From VGBK01 sp043810615 (GTDB lineage Bacteria; Actinomycetota; Acidimicrobiia; Spongiisociales; UBA11373), in the NCBI GenBank assembly GCA_043810615.1, contig JBDROA010000145.1:1-17703 (forward strand): a DNA stretch of 17,703 nt. Direction: 5' to 3'. Below, one piece after another: positions 1-7,225 of the stretch. A program made the position numbers and the translations under genes. Positions within the stretch are counted from its first letter, which is position 1; every line of letters starts with the position of its first letter. A model generated the notes under the pieces. That model saw only the letters and a program-made list of their open reading frames with translations. It had not been told where the DNA came from and did no database searches.

Positions 1-371
1 CGGAGCCGAAGAGGCCTGCTCCTAAGGCGGCTGCTGCTAAGGCGGAGGCCAGGAAGCCTGCTCCCAAGCCCTCTGCTCCCAAGCCCTCTGCTCCCAAGAA
101 GCCTGCTCCCAGGGCGGCTGCTGCTAAGGCGGAGCCGAAGAGACCTGCTCCTAAGCCAGAGGCCGGGAAGCCTGCTCCCAGGGGGGCTGCTGCCAAGGCG
201 GAGCCGAAGAGGCCTGCTCCTAAGGCGGCTGCTGCTAAGGCGGAGGCCAGGAAGCCTGCTCCCAAGCCCTCTGCTCCCAAGAAGCCTGCTCCCAAGGCGG
301 CTGCTGCTAAGGCGGAGCCGAAGAAGCCTGCTCCCAAGGCGGAGCCGAAGAAACCAGAGCCGCCTCCGCCC
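1..371 (+). repeat. Degenerate tandem repeats encoding the Lys/Ala/Pro tail of CarD
   Basis: Units of about 42 bases recur at 27-68, 114-155, 183-224, 225-266 and 297-338, separated by shorter units. Bases 1-83 are an exact copy of 199-281, an offset of 198 bases or 66 codons. All spacings keep the reading frame. The stretch uses GCT and CCT heavily, while the rest of the window prefers GCC/GCG and CCC/CCG. That fits expansion by slippage or unequal recombination. Confidence 0.9.
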
Positions 372-869
372 TTCGCCGTCGGCGACAAGGTGGTCTACCC
401 CCATCACGGGGCCGCGGTGATCACCCGCAAGGAACGGGCGCAGTTCCAGGGCCAGCGCACCGAGTACTTCGTCCTCGAGGTGGCTACGGACCAGTTGATC
501 CTCAAGGTCCCGGTCCACACCGCCCTGGAGCGCGGCGTGCGGCCGGTCATCTCCCGCGTCGTAGCCCGCAAGGTGCTCGCCACTTTCAAGGAGCCTCCCG
601 AGGAAGCCGGGGCCAACTGGAGCCGCTGGTACAAGCTGCTCACCGAGAAGATCAACAGCGGGGACATTTTCCAGGTGGCCGAGGTGGTGCGCGATTTGAC
701 TTTCGCCCAGCAGACCAAGGGGATCTCGCCGGCGCTGAAGCGCATGCTCTCGAAGGCGAGACTGATCCTCGCCAGCGAGCTTCGGTTCGCCCTCGATGTG
801 ACCGAAGAAGAGGCGATGCGGCGGCTCGACAAGGCGCTCCCCCGGGTGGAGGTCGCCGAGGAGTTCTGA
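1..869 (+). CDS. carD: CarD/CdnL-type RNA polymerase-binding regulator with long basic N-terminal tail (5' partial)
   Basis: The frame is open from the first bases to TGA at 867-869, so the start lies upstream of the window. Bases 3-371 encode about 123 residues made of Lys, Ala, Pro and Glu repeats (units such as AAAAKAEPKRPAPK). The CarD domain starts at 372 with FAVGDKVVYPHHGAAVI, the conserved beta-barrel that binds the RNA polymerase beta subunit. It ends in a helical DNA-binding part containing NWSRWYK, SGDIFQVAEVVRDL and KRMLSKARLILASEL. Family knowledge: CarD stabilises the open promoter complex, especially at rRNA and housekeeping promoters. A GTG at 390 would cut into the VVYPHHG motif and is not a credible start. 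The tail is unusual; mycobacterial CarD starts almost directly at the domain. It recalls the basic tails of actinobacterial HU and the basic HMGA-like arm of myxococcal CarD, which is C-terminal. Neighbours match the actinobacterial carD-ispD-ispF-cysS block. Domain identity is near certain; the role of the tail is inference. Confidence 0.93.
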   Translation, partial: EPKRPAPKAAAAKAEARKPAPKPSAPKPSAPKKPAPRAAAAKAEPKRPAPKPEAGKPAPRGAAAKAEPKRPAPKAAAAKAEARKPAPKPSAPKKPAPKAAAAKAEPKKPAPKAEPKKPEPPPPFAVGDKVVYPHHGAAVITRKERAQFQGQRTEYFVLEVATDQLILKVPVHTALERGVRPVISRVVARKVLATFKEPPEEAGANWSRWYKLLTEKINSGDIFQVAEVVRDLTFAQQTKGISPALKRMLSKARLILASELRFALDVTEEEAMRRLDKALPRVEVAEEF

Positions 870-876
870 GGCGGCG

Positions 877-1932
877 ATGATTACCGAATTGATTCGCCTG
901 GTGGTGACCCTGTCGCTCACCGCCGTCGGCTTCCTGGTGGGGCGTGAGGTCCCGGGCTGGTTCTCCTCCCGTGTGGTGGATCCCGATGCCGCCATCGTGC
1001 TCGGCACGGTGATCGGCGCCGGTCTCGGCTACGTCCTCGGAGGCCTGCTGGGCCGGGGCGTCGGGCGAGGCCTCGACCGGGCGCCGCAGCTGGTGGCGCG
1101 GACGTCGGGGCCGCAGCTCTTCGCCGGGGCCTTCGGGATGGTGGCCGGCCTGCTCGTGGGAGTGGTGGCCGGGCTGCCCCTGGTGCTGCTCACCCCGACG
1201 GTGGTGGGCTGGCCGCTGGCCGCCCTGTTGGTGCTCGTGCTGGCGGCTTTCGGGGGGCGGATCTTCGCGGCGCGGGCGCACGATCTCCTCGCCGCCGCCG
1301 GGCTGCGCTCCCGCACCGCTACCCGGCGGGGGCCTTCGGGGAGCGGCTACTTCATCGACAGCGCGGCGGCCATCGACGGCCGGGTCCTCGAGCTGGCCCG
1401 GGCCGGGGTGCTTGCCGGCGAAGTGTGGGTGCCCGAGTTCGTGCTCGACGAACTGCAGGGCATCGCCGATTCGGGGAGCAAGGACCGGCGCCGCCGGGGG
1501 CGGCGCGGCCTGGAAGTCCTCGAAGCCCTACGCGACCTGCCGGCGGTCGAGATGCACACCGCCGAAACCGACCTCCCCGGCTACGAAGGAGTCGACGCCA
1601 AGCTGCTGGCGCTGTGCCAGCGGAGCGGGGGGACCCTGGTGTCCACCGACTCCGGCCTGACGCGGGCCGCCGCCCTGCGCGGGGTGGCCGTCCTCAATCC
1701 CCAGGCTCTCGGCGAGGCCCTCCGCCCTCAGCATCTCGCCGGCGACCGCATGGCCCTGAAGATCGAGCGCGTGGGCACCGAGCCCGGCCAGGGAGTGGGC
1801 CACCTGGACGACGGCACCATGGTTGTGGTGGAGGGGGGAGCCGGCGCGGTGGGACAGACCGTGGAGGTGGAGGTGGTCAACACCCTGCGCACCTCGCTGG
1901 GCCGAATGGTCTTCGCCAAGCTGGAGCCGTGA
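877..1932 (+). CDS. Membrane-anchored PIN/TRAM domain protein (YacL-like)
   Basis: A 351-residue protein. Four hydrophobic segments lie at about residues 5-22, 38-60, 80-105 and 111-130. A PIN nuclease-type domain follows at about 157-280 and a TRAM RNA-binding domain at about 290-351. Candidate PIN acidic metal ligands are D161 (GYFIDS), E192 (VLDELQ), D240 (GVDAK) and D258 (STDSG), so the active site looks complete. The ATG lies 7 bases after the carD stop, with only a weak purine stretch before it. The gene overlaps ispD by four bases (GTGA). In Bacillus, yacL also stands directly before ispD and ispF, so the link is old and conserved. The family is thought to act on RNA at the membrane, but no substrate is established here. 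Confidence 0.88.
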   Translation: MITELIRLVVTLSLTAVGFLVGREVPGWFSSRVVDPDAAIVLGTVIGAGLGYVLGGLLGRGVGRGLDRAPQLVARTSGPQLFAGAFGMVAGLLVGVVAGLPLVLLTPTVVGWPLAALLVLVLAAFGGRIFAARAHDLLAAAGLRSRTATRRGPSGSGYFIDSAAAIDGRVLELARAGVLAGEVWVPEFVLDELQGIADSGSKDRRRRGRRGLEVLEALRDLPAVEMHTAETDLPGYEGVDAKLLALCQRSGGTLVSTDSGLTRAAALRGVAVLNPQALGEALRPQHLAGDRMALKIERVGTEPGQGVGHLDDGTMVVVEGGAGAVGQTVEVEVVNTLRTSLGRMVFAKLEP

Positions 1933-2537
1933 CCGTCCACGCCATCCTCTTGGCCGCCGGTCGGGGCGAGCGGTTCGGCGGTCCCAAGCACGCCGCCCTG
2001 CTGCGCGGCCGGCCGCTGTGGGAGTGGGCCGAAGAAGCCCTCCGCCTGGGCGGGGTCGGCGGGGTCGTGGTGGTGGGCGACCTGCCCGGGGGCATCCCCG
2101 GGGGGGCCCGACGCCGCGACTCGGTGCGGGCCGGCCTCGACGCTCTGCCCGCTGCGGCCTCCCACGTGCTGGTGCACGACGCCGCCCGGCCCCTGGCCTC
2201 TCCCGACCTGGTGCGGCGGGTCATCGACCGCCTGCTCATCGGCGGGGTCGACGCGGTGGTGCCGGTGGTGACGGTGCGCGATACGCTGAAGCGGGTGGGA
2301 GACGGCTGGGTGGTGGAGACCGTCGAGCGCCACGGCCTGGCCGGGGCACAGACCCCGCAGGGTTTCATGGTGGCCGTGCTGCGCGCCGCTCACGAGGCCG
2401 GGGACGACGATGCCGGCGACGATGCCTTGCTGGTGGAGCGACTGGGGGGGAGCGTGGCCTGCATCGAAGGCGAGGTGGCCAACTTCAAGGTCACCTATCC
2501 CGGCGACCTGGCGCTGGCCGAGGCCTGGCTGCCATGA
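1929..2537 (+). CDS. ispD: 2-C-methyl-D-erythritol 4-phosphate cytidylyltransferase
   Basis: Transfers CMP from CTP to methylerythritol 4-phosphate in the MEP pathway to isoprenoid precursors; a cytosolic enzyme. The protein is 202 residues from a GTG start whose bases overlap the upstream TGA. The nucleotide-binding signature LLAAGRGERFGG is at 7-18 with K20 behind it. HDAARP at 83-88 supplies the metal-binding Asp. R134 and the TPQGF motif (142-146) line the substrate site, and K187 in NFKVT matches the second conserved Lys. At 202 residues it is somewhat shorter than the usual 225-235, mainly through trimmed loops, but no key residue is missing. It overlaps ispF by ATGA, which suggests translational coupling. 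Confidence 0.95.
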   Translation: MTVHAILLAAGRGERFGGPKHAALLRGRPLWEWAEEALRLGGVGGVVVVGDLPGGIPGGARRRDSVRAGLDALPAAASHVLVHDAARPLASPDLVRRVIDRLLIGGVDAVVPVVTVRDTLKRVGDGWVVETVERHGLAGAQTPQGFMVAVLRAAHEAGDDDAGDDALLVERLGGSVACIEGEVANFKVTYPGDLALAEAWLP

Positions 2538-3007
2538 GGGTGGGATGGGGCATCGACGCCCATCGCTTCGGTGGCCCGGGGCCGACCCTCCTTGGCGGGG
2601 TGGTGGCCGACGACTTGCGGGGGGTGGAGGCCACTTCGGACGGCGACGTTTTGGCCCACGCCGCCGCCGACGCGCTGCTGGGTGCCGCCGCGCTGGGGGA
2701 TCTGGGGAGCTTGTTCCCTTCCGACGATCCCCGCTGGGCTGGCGCCGACAGCATGACCCTGCTGGCCGAGGTGGTTGCCCGGGTGGCCGCTGCCGGCTAC
2801 CGCGTCTCCTCGCTCGACGCCACGGTGATCGCCGAGCGGGTCCGGGTGGCCCCGCACCGCGAGGCCATCCGGTGCCGCCTCGCCGGGGTGCTGGGGGTGG
2901 GCGCCGGGGCGGTCTCGGTCAAAGCGACCAGCACCGACGGCCTGGGATTCCTGGGGCGGGACGAAGGCCTGGCCGCCGTCGTGGTGGCGGTCCTCGCCGA
3001 GCGCTGA
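2534..3007 (+). CDS. ispF: 2-C-methyl-D-erythritol 2,4-cyclodiphosphate synthase
   Basis: Cyclises CDP-methylerythritol 2-phosphate to the 2,4-cyclodiphosphate, releasing CMP; a trimeric metal enzyme. The 157-residue length is normal. Metal ligands D8 and H10 are in GIDAHRF and H42 is in SDGDVLAHAAADALLGA. The LGDLGSLFPSDDPRW stretch and the C-terminal VKATSTDGLGFLGRDEG signature are intact. The ATG overlaps the ispD stop (ATGA), so the two consecutive-pathway enzymes are probably translated together. The stop at 3005-3007 abuts the C-terminal coding end of a minus-strand phosphodiesterase relic. Confidence 0.96.
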   Translation: MRVGWGIDAHRFGGPGPTLLGGVVADDLRGVEATSDGDVLAHAAADALLGAAALGDLGSLFPSDDPRWAGADSMTLLAEVVARVAAAGYRVSSLDATVIAERVRVAPHREAIRCRLAGVLGVGAGAVSVKATSTDGLGFLGRDEGLAAVVVAVLAER

Positions 3008-3711
3008 GCGGAGGGCGTCGGGCCGGGTGGTGATGATCCCGTCGAGCCCGGCGGTGGCCAGGCGGCGCCCCTCTCGCGGGTCGTCCACCGTCCAGGCCAT
3101 CAGACCGGTCCCCACTCGATGGGCCTCCTCCGCCGCCGCCACCGCCGCGTCCCCCGCAAGGGCGGCGGCCCGAGGCAGCAGGACGGCGTGCCCGATGGCC
3201 GCCGCCCGGGCCGGGGCCGTCGGAAGCGGCTCGGCCGTCTCTACCAGCCAACCGGTGGACAGGTCCGGGGCCGGGGAGCGGGCCCGGGCCAGGGTGGCCG
3301 GGTTGAAGGAGGTCAACAGCACGGTCCCCAGCCACGCCTCCTCGCGGAGGTGGGCGACCACCCGGGCCACCAGGGCGTCGTCCCGGTCCCAGTCGGGGTC
3401 GGCCGGGGAGTTCTTCACCGCGCCGCCCACCCACATACGGCCGCCAGCGGCCAGGGCCTCGGCGAGGGTCGGCATCCACGGGGCGCGACGCCGCAGGGCG
3501 GGGGCGGTGTGCGCCGGGATGGCCCCCACCCCGGGGACCACAGCATCGTGATGCACCACGGCCGTCCCGTCCGCGGTGCGGCGCACGTCGAACTCGACGG
3601 CGTCGGCCCCAGGGCGGCGACCCCGCAGAAGGCGGCGAGAGTGTTCTCGGGGAAGGCCGCCGAGGCGCCGCGGTGGGCGAGCACCCAGGTCCGGCCGGGC
3701 GGGGGCCGCAC
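3008..3711 (-). pseudogene. Glycerophosphodiester phosphodiesterase-like gene, frameshifted
   Basis: Read on the minus strand from GTG 3711-3709, the protein opens with VLAHRGAS and PENTLAAF, the catalytic His signature of GDPD enzymes, which hydrolyse glycerophosphodiesters. After VAALG the frame breaks at the C run 3607-3610. One extra base would join it to ADAVEFDVRRTADG and VVHHD in the next frame. The rest follows as one frame: TLLTSFNPATLARAR, LMAWTVDDP and GLDGIITTRPDAL. Two further oddities support decay. The metal-ligand Glu of the usual IEIKN motif is Ala (VGGAVKN), and after the domain ends near 3008 there is no stop; the frame runs antisense through ispF to 2495. The start is 36 bases from divergent cysS. 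A sequencing error could explain the frameshift but not the Ala. The family call is firm; whether the gene is truly dead is less certain. Confidence 0.75.
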
Positions 3712-3734
3712 CCGGGGAGCGCGCCCGCCGCTGA

Positions 3735-3740
3735 TACCAT
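3735..3740 (+). promoter_or_regulatory. Putative -10 box of a leaderless cysS promoter
   Basis: TACCAT fits the actinobacterial -10 consensus TANNNT and ends 7 bases before the cysS ATG. There is no Shine-Dalgarno sequence in between. Transcription would start at or next to the start codon, giving a leaderless mRNA. No -35 consensus is evident. Confidence 0.55.
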
Positions 3741-3747
3741 CGTCGCC

Positions 3748-5148
3748 ATGCAGGTGTACAACACCCTGGGGCGCACCCTCCAGCCCTTGCGCACTCGGGC
3801 TCCGGGCGAGGTGAGCATCTACACCTGCGGCCCCACTGTGCAGTCGGCGCCCCATGTCGGGCACGGGCGCCAGGCAGTCGCCTTCGACGTCGTTCGCCGC
3901 TACCTGGAGTGGCGGGGATACCAGGTCACCTACGTAACCAACATCACCGACATCGAGGACAGGATCATCAACGCCGCTGCCGAGCAGGGCATCTCCACCG
4001 AGGAGGTGGCGGCCCGGGCCACGGCACAGTTCCTCGACGCCTACCGGCGGCTCGGAGTGCGGCCCCCCGATCGGCTCTGCTACGCCACCCGCGAGATCCC
4101 CCGGATGCTCGACCTCATCTCGCGCCTCATCGAGAGGGGCCATGCCTACCCGGCGGCGGGCAGCGTCTACTTCTCGGTGGCGTCCTTCCCCGAGTACGAC
4201 AAGCTCTCCGGCCGCAACCCCGACGAGCTCATCGCCGGGGCGCGCATCGAGCCGGGCGAGGAGAAGCGCCACCCGGCAGACTTCGCCCTCTGGAAGGCCT
4301 CAAAGCCGGGGGAGCCCTCGTGGGAGTCGCCCTGGGGCCCGGGACGCCCCGGGTGGCACGTCGAGTGCTCCGCCATGGCCGAGGGCGAACTGGGCTTCGG
4401 CTTCGACATCCACGGGGGCGGACTCGACCTGGTGTTCCCCCACCACGAGAACGAGATCGCCCAGTCCGAGGCCGCCGCCGGGGCGGCGCCCTTCGCCCGC
4501 TACTGGCTGCACAACGGCATGGTGAATCTGCGGGGCGAGAAAATGGCCAAGTCCACCGGCAACGTGGTGGGCCTGCTCGACCTGCTCGACCGCTACCCAC
4601 CCCTGGCGGTGCGCCTTTTTTACCTGCGGGCCCACTACCGGGCCCCGCTGGACTTCTTCGAGGAGGCCCTGGCCGACTCGGCCGCCTCACTCGAGCGCCT
4701 GTGGGCCTTCCGGCGCCGCGCCGGGCAGGCCGGCACTGCCGCCCCCGACGCCGTGGCTCGCTTCGCCGAGGCCATGGACGACGACTTCAACACTGCCGGG
4801 GCCATGGGGGTGCTCTTCGATCTGGTGCGCGAGGGGCACCGCCGTCTCGACGAAGGAGAGGATGCCGGCTCCCATGCCGGCGCCTACGACGCCATCGTCG
4901 AAGTGCTGGGCTTGACCGAGCCGGCCTCTGGCCTCGACGACCTGGCCGGCCCCCTGGCCGCCCTGGCCGCGGCCTGCGGGGTGGAGGCAGGGCAGCCGGG
5001 CGCCATCCTCGAGGCCCTGATCTCCCGGCGGGCCCGGGCCCGGGCCGAGGCCGCCTGGGCGCTGAGCGACCAGATTCGCGATCGCCTGGGAGCGCTCGGG
5101 ATCGTGCTCGAGGACGGATCCGATGGCACCGTCTGGCGTCGGCGCTGA
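3748..5148 (+). CDS. cysS: Cysteinyl-tRNA synthetase
   Basis: Charges tRNA-Cys with cysteine; a monomeric class I synthetase. The 466-residue length is normal. The start MQVYNTLGR matches the family N-terminus, and longer in-frame starts lack homology. The HIGH motif appears as HVGHG at 36-40 and KMSKS as KMAKS at 265-269. Zinc ligands match those of the E. coli enzyme with a small offset: C27 (YTCGPTV), C207 (WHVECSAM), H232 and E236 (HHENEIAQSE). The C-terminal anticodon-binding helical part contains MDDDFNTAGAM. It appears to have its own promoter and overlaps rlmB by 26 bases, as in the mycobacterial cysS-rlmB pair. Confidence 0.97.
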   Translation: MQVYNTLGRTLQPLRTRAPGEVSIYTCGPTVQSAPHVGHGRQAVAFDVVRRYLEWRGYQVTYVTNITDIEDRIINAAAEQGISTEEVAARATAQFLDAYRRLGVRPPDRLCYATREIPRMLDLISRLIERGHAYPAAGSVYFSVASFPEYDKLSGRNPDELIAGARIEPGEEKRHPADFALWKASKPGEPSWESPWGPGRPGWHVECSAMAEGELGFGFDIHGGGLDLVFPHHENEIAQSEAAAGAAPFARYWLHNGMVNLRGEKMAKSTGNVVGLLDLLDRYPPLAVRLFYLRAHYRAPLDFFEEALADSAASLERLWAFRRRAGQAGTAAPDAVARFAEAMDDDFNTAGAMGVLFDLVREGHRRLDEGEDAGSHAGAYDAIVEVLGLTEPASGLDDLAGPLAALAAACGVEAGQPGAILEALISRRARARAEAAWALSDQIRDRLGALGIVLEDGSDGTVWRRR

Positions 5149-5869
5149 GATCGAGGGCCTCCACGCCGTGGCCGCCGCGGTGGCGGCGGGTCGGGTGGAG
5201 CGCCTGTTCGTGGAGGCATCCCGCGCCGCTGCCCTGGGCTCTCTGAGCACCGCCGCGGCCGCCGCCGGCGCCGAGGTCCGGGTGGTGCCCGACCTGGGCT
5301 CGCTGGCGGCCACCACCGCCCCCCAGGGAGTGGTAGCGCATTGCCGCCCCCTGGCCACCCGCGACCTGGCCGGGGTCGTCGCCGCCGGGTCGCCGGCCGC
5401 CCTGGTGGTGCTCGACCATCTGGAGGACCCGCGCAACGTGGGGGCGATCGCCCGCTCGGCCCTGGCGGCCGGCATGTCGGGCCTGGTGCTGGCCCGCCGC
5501 CGGGCCGCCCCGCTGGGAGCCACCGCCTTCAAGGCGGCGGCGGGGGCCCTGGAGCGCCTGCCGGTGGCTCTGGTCTCCTCGGTGGCGCAGGCGATTGCCG
5601 ACCTGGGAAGGCTAGGGGTCTGGACGGTGGGCCTCGACGCCGGGGCCGGCCGGCCGCTGTTCGGCCTCGAGCTCCTTTCCGGGCCGGTGGCCATCGTGGT
5701 CGGCGCCGAGGGGCGGGGCCTGGCCCAACTGGTGGCCGAACGTGTGGATGTGCGGGCGTCCATCCCGCTCGGCGGAGGGGTGGAGAGCCTCAACGCCGCG
5801 GTGGCGGTCTCGCTCGCCTGCTACGAGGTGGCCCGGGTGCGGGACGGCTCCGGCCTTCCCGGGCGCTGA
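5123..5869 (+). CDS. rlmB: 23S rRNA (guanosine-2'-O-)-methyltransferase, TrmH/SpoU family
   Basis: A SPOUT-class methyltransferase that uses S-adenosylmethionine to methylate a guanosine ribose in 23S rRNA (G2251 in E. coli). The protein is 248 residues. An N-terminal substrate-binding domain begins with EIEGLHAVAAAV. Motif 1 is LDHLEDPRNVGAIARSA at about 97-113, with N105. Motif 2 is IVVGAEGRGLAQ at about 191-202. Motif 3 is ESLNAAVAVSLACYE at about 221-235. Together these form the knotted cofactor site. The start lies inside the end of cysS in another frame, so translation is probably coupled. The exact rRNA target is assumed from family and context; other TrmH-type methylases share these motifs. 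Confidence 0.9.
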   Translation: MAPSGVGAEIEGLHAVAAAVAAGRVERLFVEASRAAALGSLSTAAAAAGAEVRVVPDLGSLAATTAPQGVVAHCRPLATRDLAGVVAAGSPAALVVLDHLEDPRNVGAIARSALAAGMSGLVLARRRAAPLGATAFKAAAGALERLPVALVSSVAQAIADLGRLGVWTVGLDAGAGRPLFGLELLSGPVAIVVGAEGRGLAQLVAERVDVRASIPLGGGVESLNAAVAVSLACYEVARVRDGSGLPGR

Positions 5870-5877
5870 ACGCCCGG
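5859..5877. terminator. Hairpin between convergent rlmB and the TauE-type gene
   Basis: CCGGGCG at 5859-5865 pairs perfectly with CGCCCGG at 5871-5877 around a five-base loop that contains the rlmB stop. There is no T run on either side, which is common for GC-rich actinobacterial terminators. Its position between convergent genes suits two-way termination. Confidence 0.4.
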
Positions 5878-5894
5878 CGGCATGTCGTCGCCGG

Positions 5895-6638
5895 CTAGGC
5901 GGTGATCAGCATGTGGACGGCGGCGCCCACCGCGGAGAGCACGACCGCCCAGCGCAGCCAGCGCGTTGCTCCCTCCCGCACCGCCAGCAGTGAGGCGATC
6001 AGGGCGCCCACCACGCTGCCCACCCCCAGCACGAGCCCGGCGTACCAGTCGACCTGGGCGGCGCGCGCGAACAGCAGCAGGACGAGGGGGGCATAGATCA
6101 GCACCAGCAGGGTCTTGGCGGCGTTGCCCTTGACCAGGCCCATGCCGAGCCCCGGGACCAGGGCCAGCAGCAGGAAGAAGCCGATTCCCACCTGGAGGAA
6201 TCCCCCGTAGAAGCCGATGGCGGCGAAGGCCAGGGAGCGCCAGGGTTCGTGGAGGCGTGGCGCCGACGGGTTGACCCACCGCGACGGCTTGACGAAGACG
6301 GTGAGGGCCACCAGCAGCACGGCAACGGCGAAGGCGGCGCGCATGAACCCGGCGGACACCTCTGTCGCCACCCAGGCTCCGCCCACCGCTCCCAGGGTCG
6401 AGGGCACGATCAGGGGGACGACGGCGCGCCAGGGCATGGCCTTCCCGCTGTGGAATCCCGCCACTCCGGCGATGCCCTGCATGAGGATGGAGATCCGCAA
6501 GGTGCCGTTGGCCACGGTGGGGCCCACGATGCCGGCGAGGATCGGGATGGCGATGACCGACCCACCGCCGGCGACGGTATTGATGAACCCGGCGGCGATG
6601 CCACCCGCGCTCAGTAGGAGGATCTCGAGTGGGGTCAT
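5895..6638 (-). CDS. TauE/SafE-family membrane permease
   Basis: A 247-residue, strongly hydrophobic protein with roughly eight membrane segments in two similar halves. The N-terminal AAGFINTVAGGGSVIAIPIL is the hallmark of the family. The second-half counterpart is GFYGGFLQVGIGFFLLLAL. The family exports or imports organosulfonates, sulfite and related anions, but the substrate cannot be read from sequence and no sulfur-metabolism neighbour supports one. The ATG at 6638 is preceded by a good Shine-Dalgarno sequence (AGGAGGG on the minus strand at 6652-6646) seven bases away. An inverted repeat lies in the leader. Confidence 0.87.
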   Translation of the reverse strand: MTPLEILLLSAGGIAAGFINTVAGGGSVIAIPILAGIVGPTVANGTLRISILMQGIAGVAGFHSGKAMPWRAVVPLIVPSTLGAVGGAWVATEVSAGFMRAAFAVAVLLVALTVFVKPSRWVNPSAPRLHEPWRSLAFAAIGFYGGFLQVGIGFFLLLALVPGLGMGLVKGNAAKTLLVLIYAPLVLLLFARAAQVDWYAGLVLGVGSVVGALIASLLAVREGATRWLRWAVVLSAVGAAVHMLITA

Positions 6639-6663
6639 CGGATCGCCCTCCTGCTACAGACTG

Positions 6664-6684
6664 CCCGGCCTGACAGAGGCCGGG
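6664..6684. promoter_or_regulatory. Perfect inverted repeat upstream of the TauE-type permease
   Basis: CCCGGCCT at 6664-6671 and AGGCCGGG at 6677-6684 form an 8-base perfect stem around GACAG. It lies about 12 bases upstream of the permease Shine-Dalgarno sequence on the minus strand. It could be a transcript hairpin or an operator. Nothing in the sequence decides between them. Confidence 0.35.
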
Positions 6685-6770
6685 GAGGGCCTCCGTCGAG
6701 ATTGTCTCATGTCGGGCAGGCCTTCCGGCCGCCGTTTCCCCGCGGATCGAACCGCAACACGGCGGGGCAT

Positions 6771-6776
6771 TACGCT
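6771..6776 (+). promoter_or_regulatory. Putative -10 box before the GNAT-like remnant
   Basis: TACGCT fits TANNNT and ends 8 bases before ATG 6785 with no Shine-Dalgarno sequence between them. This is the same leaderless layout as at cysS. Confidence 0.45.
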
Positions 6777-6784
6777 CGGGGTCC

Positions 6785-7196
6785 ATGCCCGCCGGCGCGA
6801 TCGGCACCCCTGCTGAGTTCCTGGAACGAGACGGGCCGCTGCTCTACGCCGACGAGGCGCGCCGCAAAGTCATCCTGGGGCTGGTCTGGGCCCTCCACGA
6901 CAGATCCGGGGTGTACCCGGAGTTCTGCTTGTGGGTGGCGGAGGAAGTCAGGGCCCCGTCGCCGCGGCGCTCATGACGCCCCTTTCAACCTGGTGCTGGT
7001 CGACGCCGCCGACCCGCGGCCTCTGGGGTTCCTCGCCGCCGTCGTGCGGGAGGCGGGGAAGCCGGTGCCGGGGGTGGTGAGCAACCGGCCCACGGTGGGC
7101 CAGTTCAACCGGGTGCGGGCGCCGCTCACCGCCGGCCGCATCGGGGACGAGCAGGTGGCGGAGTCCGTCGGGTACTCCTACGAATCGGCAGGATGA
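6785..7196 (+). pseudogene. Truncated GNAT-acetyltransferase-like gene with two frameshifts
   Basis: The first frame from ATG 6785 reads EFLERDGPLLYADEARRKVI and ends at TGA 6974-6976. Adding one G at the run 6951-6953 continues it as VRGPVAAALMT. Adding one C at the run 6979-6982 then gives PPFNLVLVDAADPRPLGF and on to the stop at 7196. The rebuilt N-terminal half resembles a common group of GNAT proteins in which a leading domain carries a VAAALxTPP-type strand. About 138 codons remain, whereas such proteins usually have about 250, and I find no acetyl-CoA-binding motif (R/Q-x-x-G-x-G/A). Truncation plus two frame breaks suggests a decayed gene, although base-calling errors at the G/C runs could produce the breaks. 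The family assignment is from memory of motifs and is moderate. Confidence 0.5.
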
Positions 7197-7203
7197 CGGC
7201 GGT

Positions 7204-7218
7204 CCCGGCGCAGCCGGG
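7204..7218. terminator. Short hairpin downstream of tRNA-Thr
   Basis: CCCGGC at 7204-7209 pairs with GCCGGG at 7213-7218 around a three-base loop. It lies 8 bases beyond the CCA end of the minus-strand tRNA and 7 bases after the convergent GNAT-like stop. No T tract follows. Confidence 0.4.
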
Positions 7219-7225
7219 GGCTCAG

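Noticed and set aside
1..371. CRISPR-like or intergenic tandem array
   Set aside because: The units keep one reading frame into CarD, vary by codon, and have no spacers.
390..869. CarD starting at GTG 390
   Set aside because: It would remove the conserved FAVGDK part of the CarD barrel; the same frame is open to the window edge.
2495..3007. C-terminal extension of the phosphodiesterase antisense to ispF
   Set aside because: The GDPD domain ends near 3008; the rest is the Pro/Gly/Arg-rich reading expected from the complement of a GC-rich gene.
3673..3747. Longer N-terminus of CysS from an upstream in-frame start
   Set aside because: The extra 25 residues are not family-like and would cover the promoter box; MQVYNTLGR is the conserved start.
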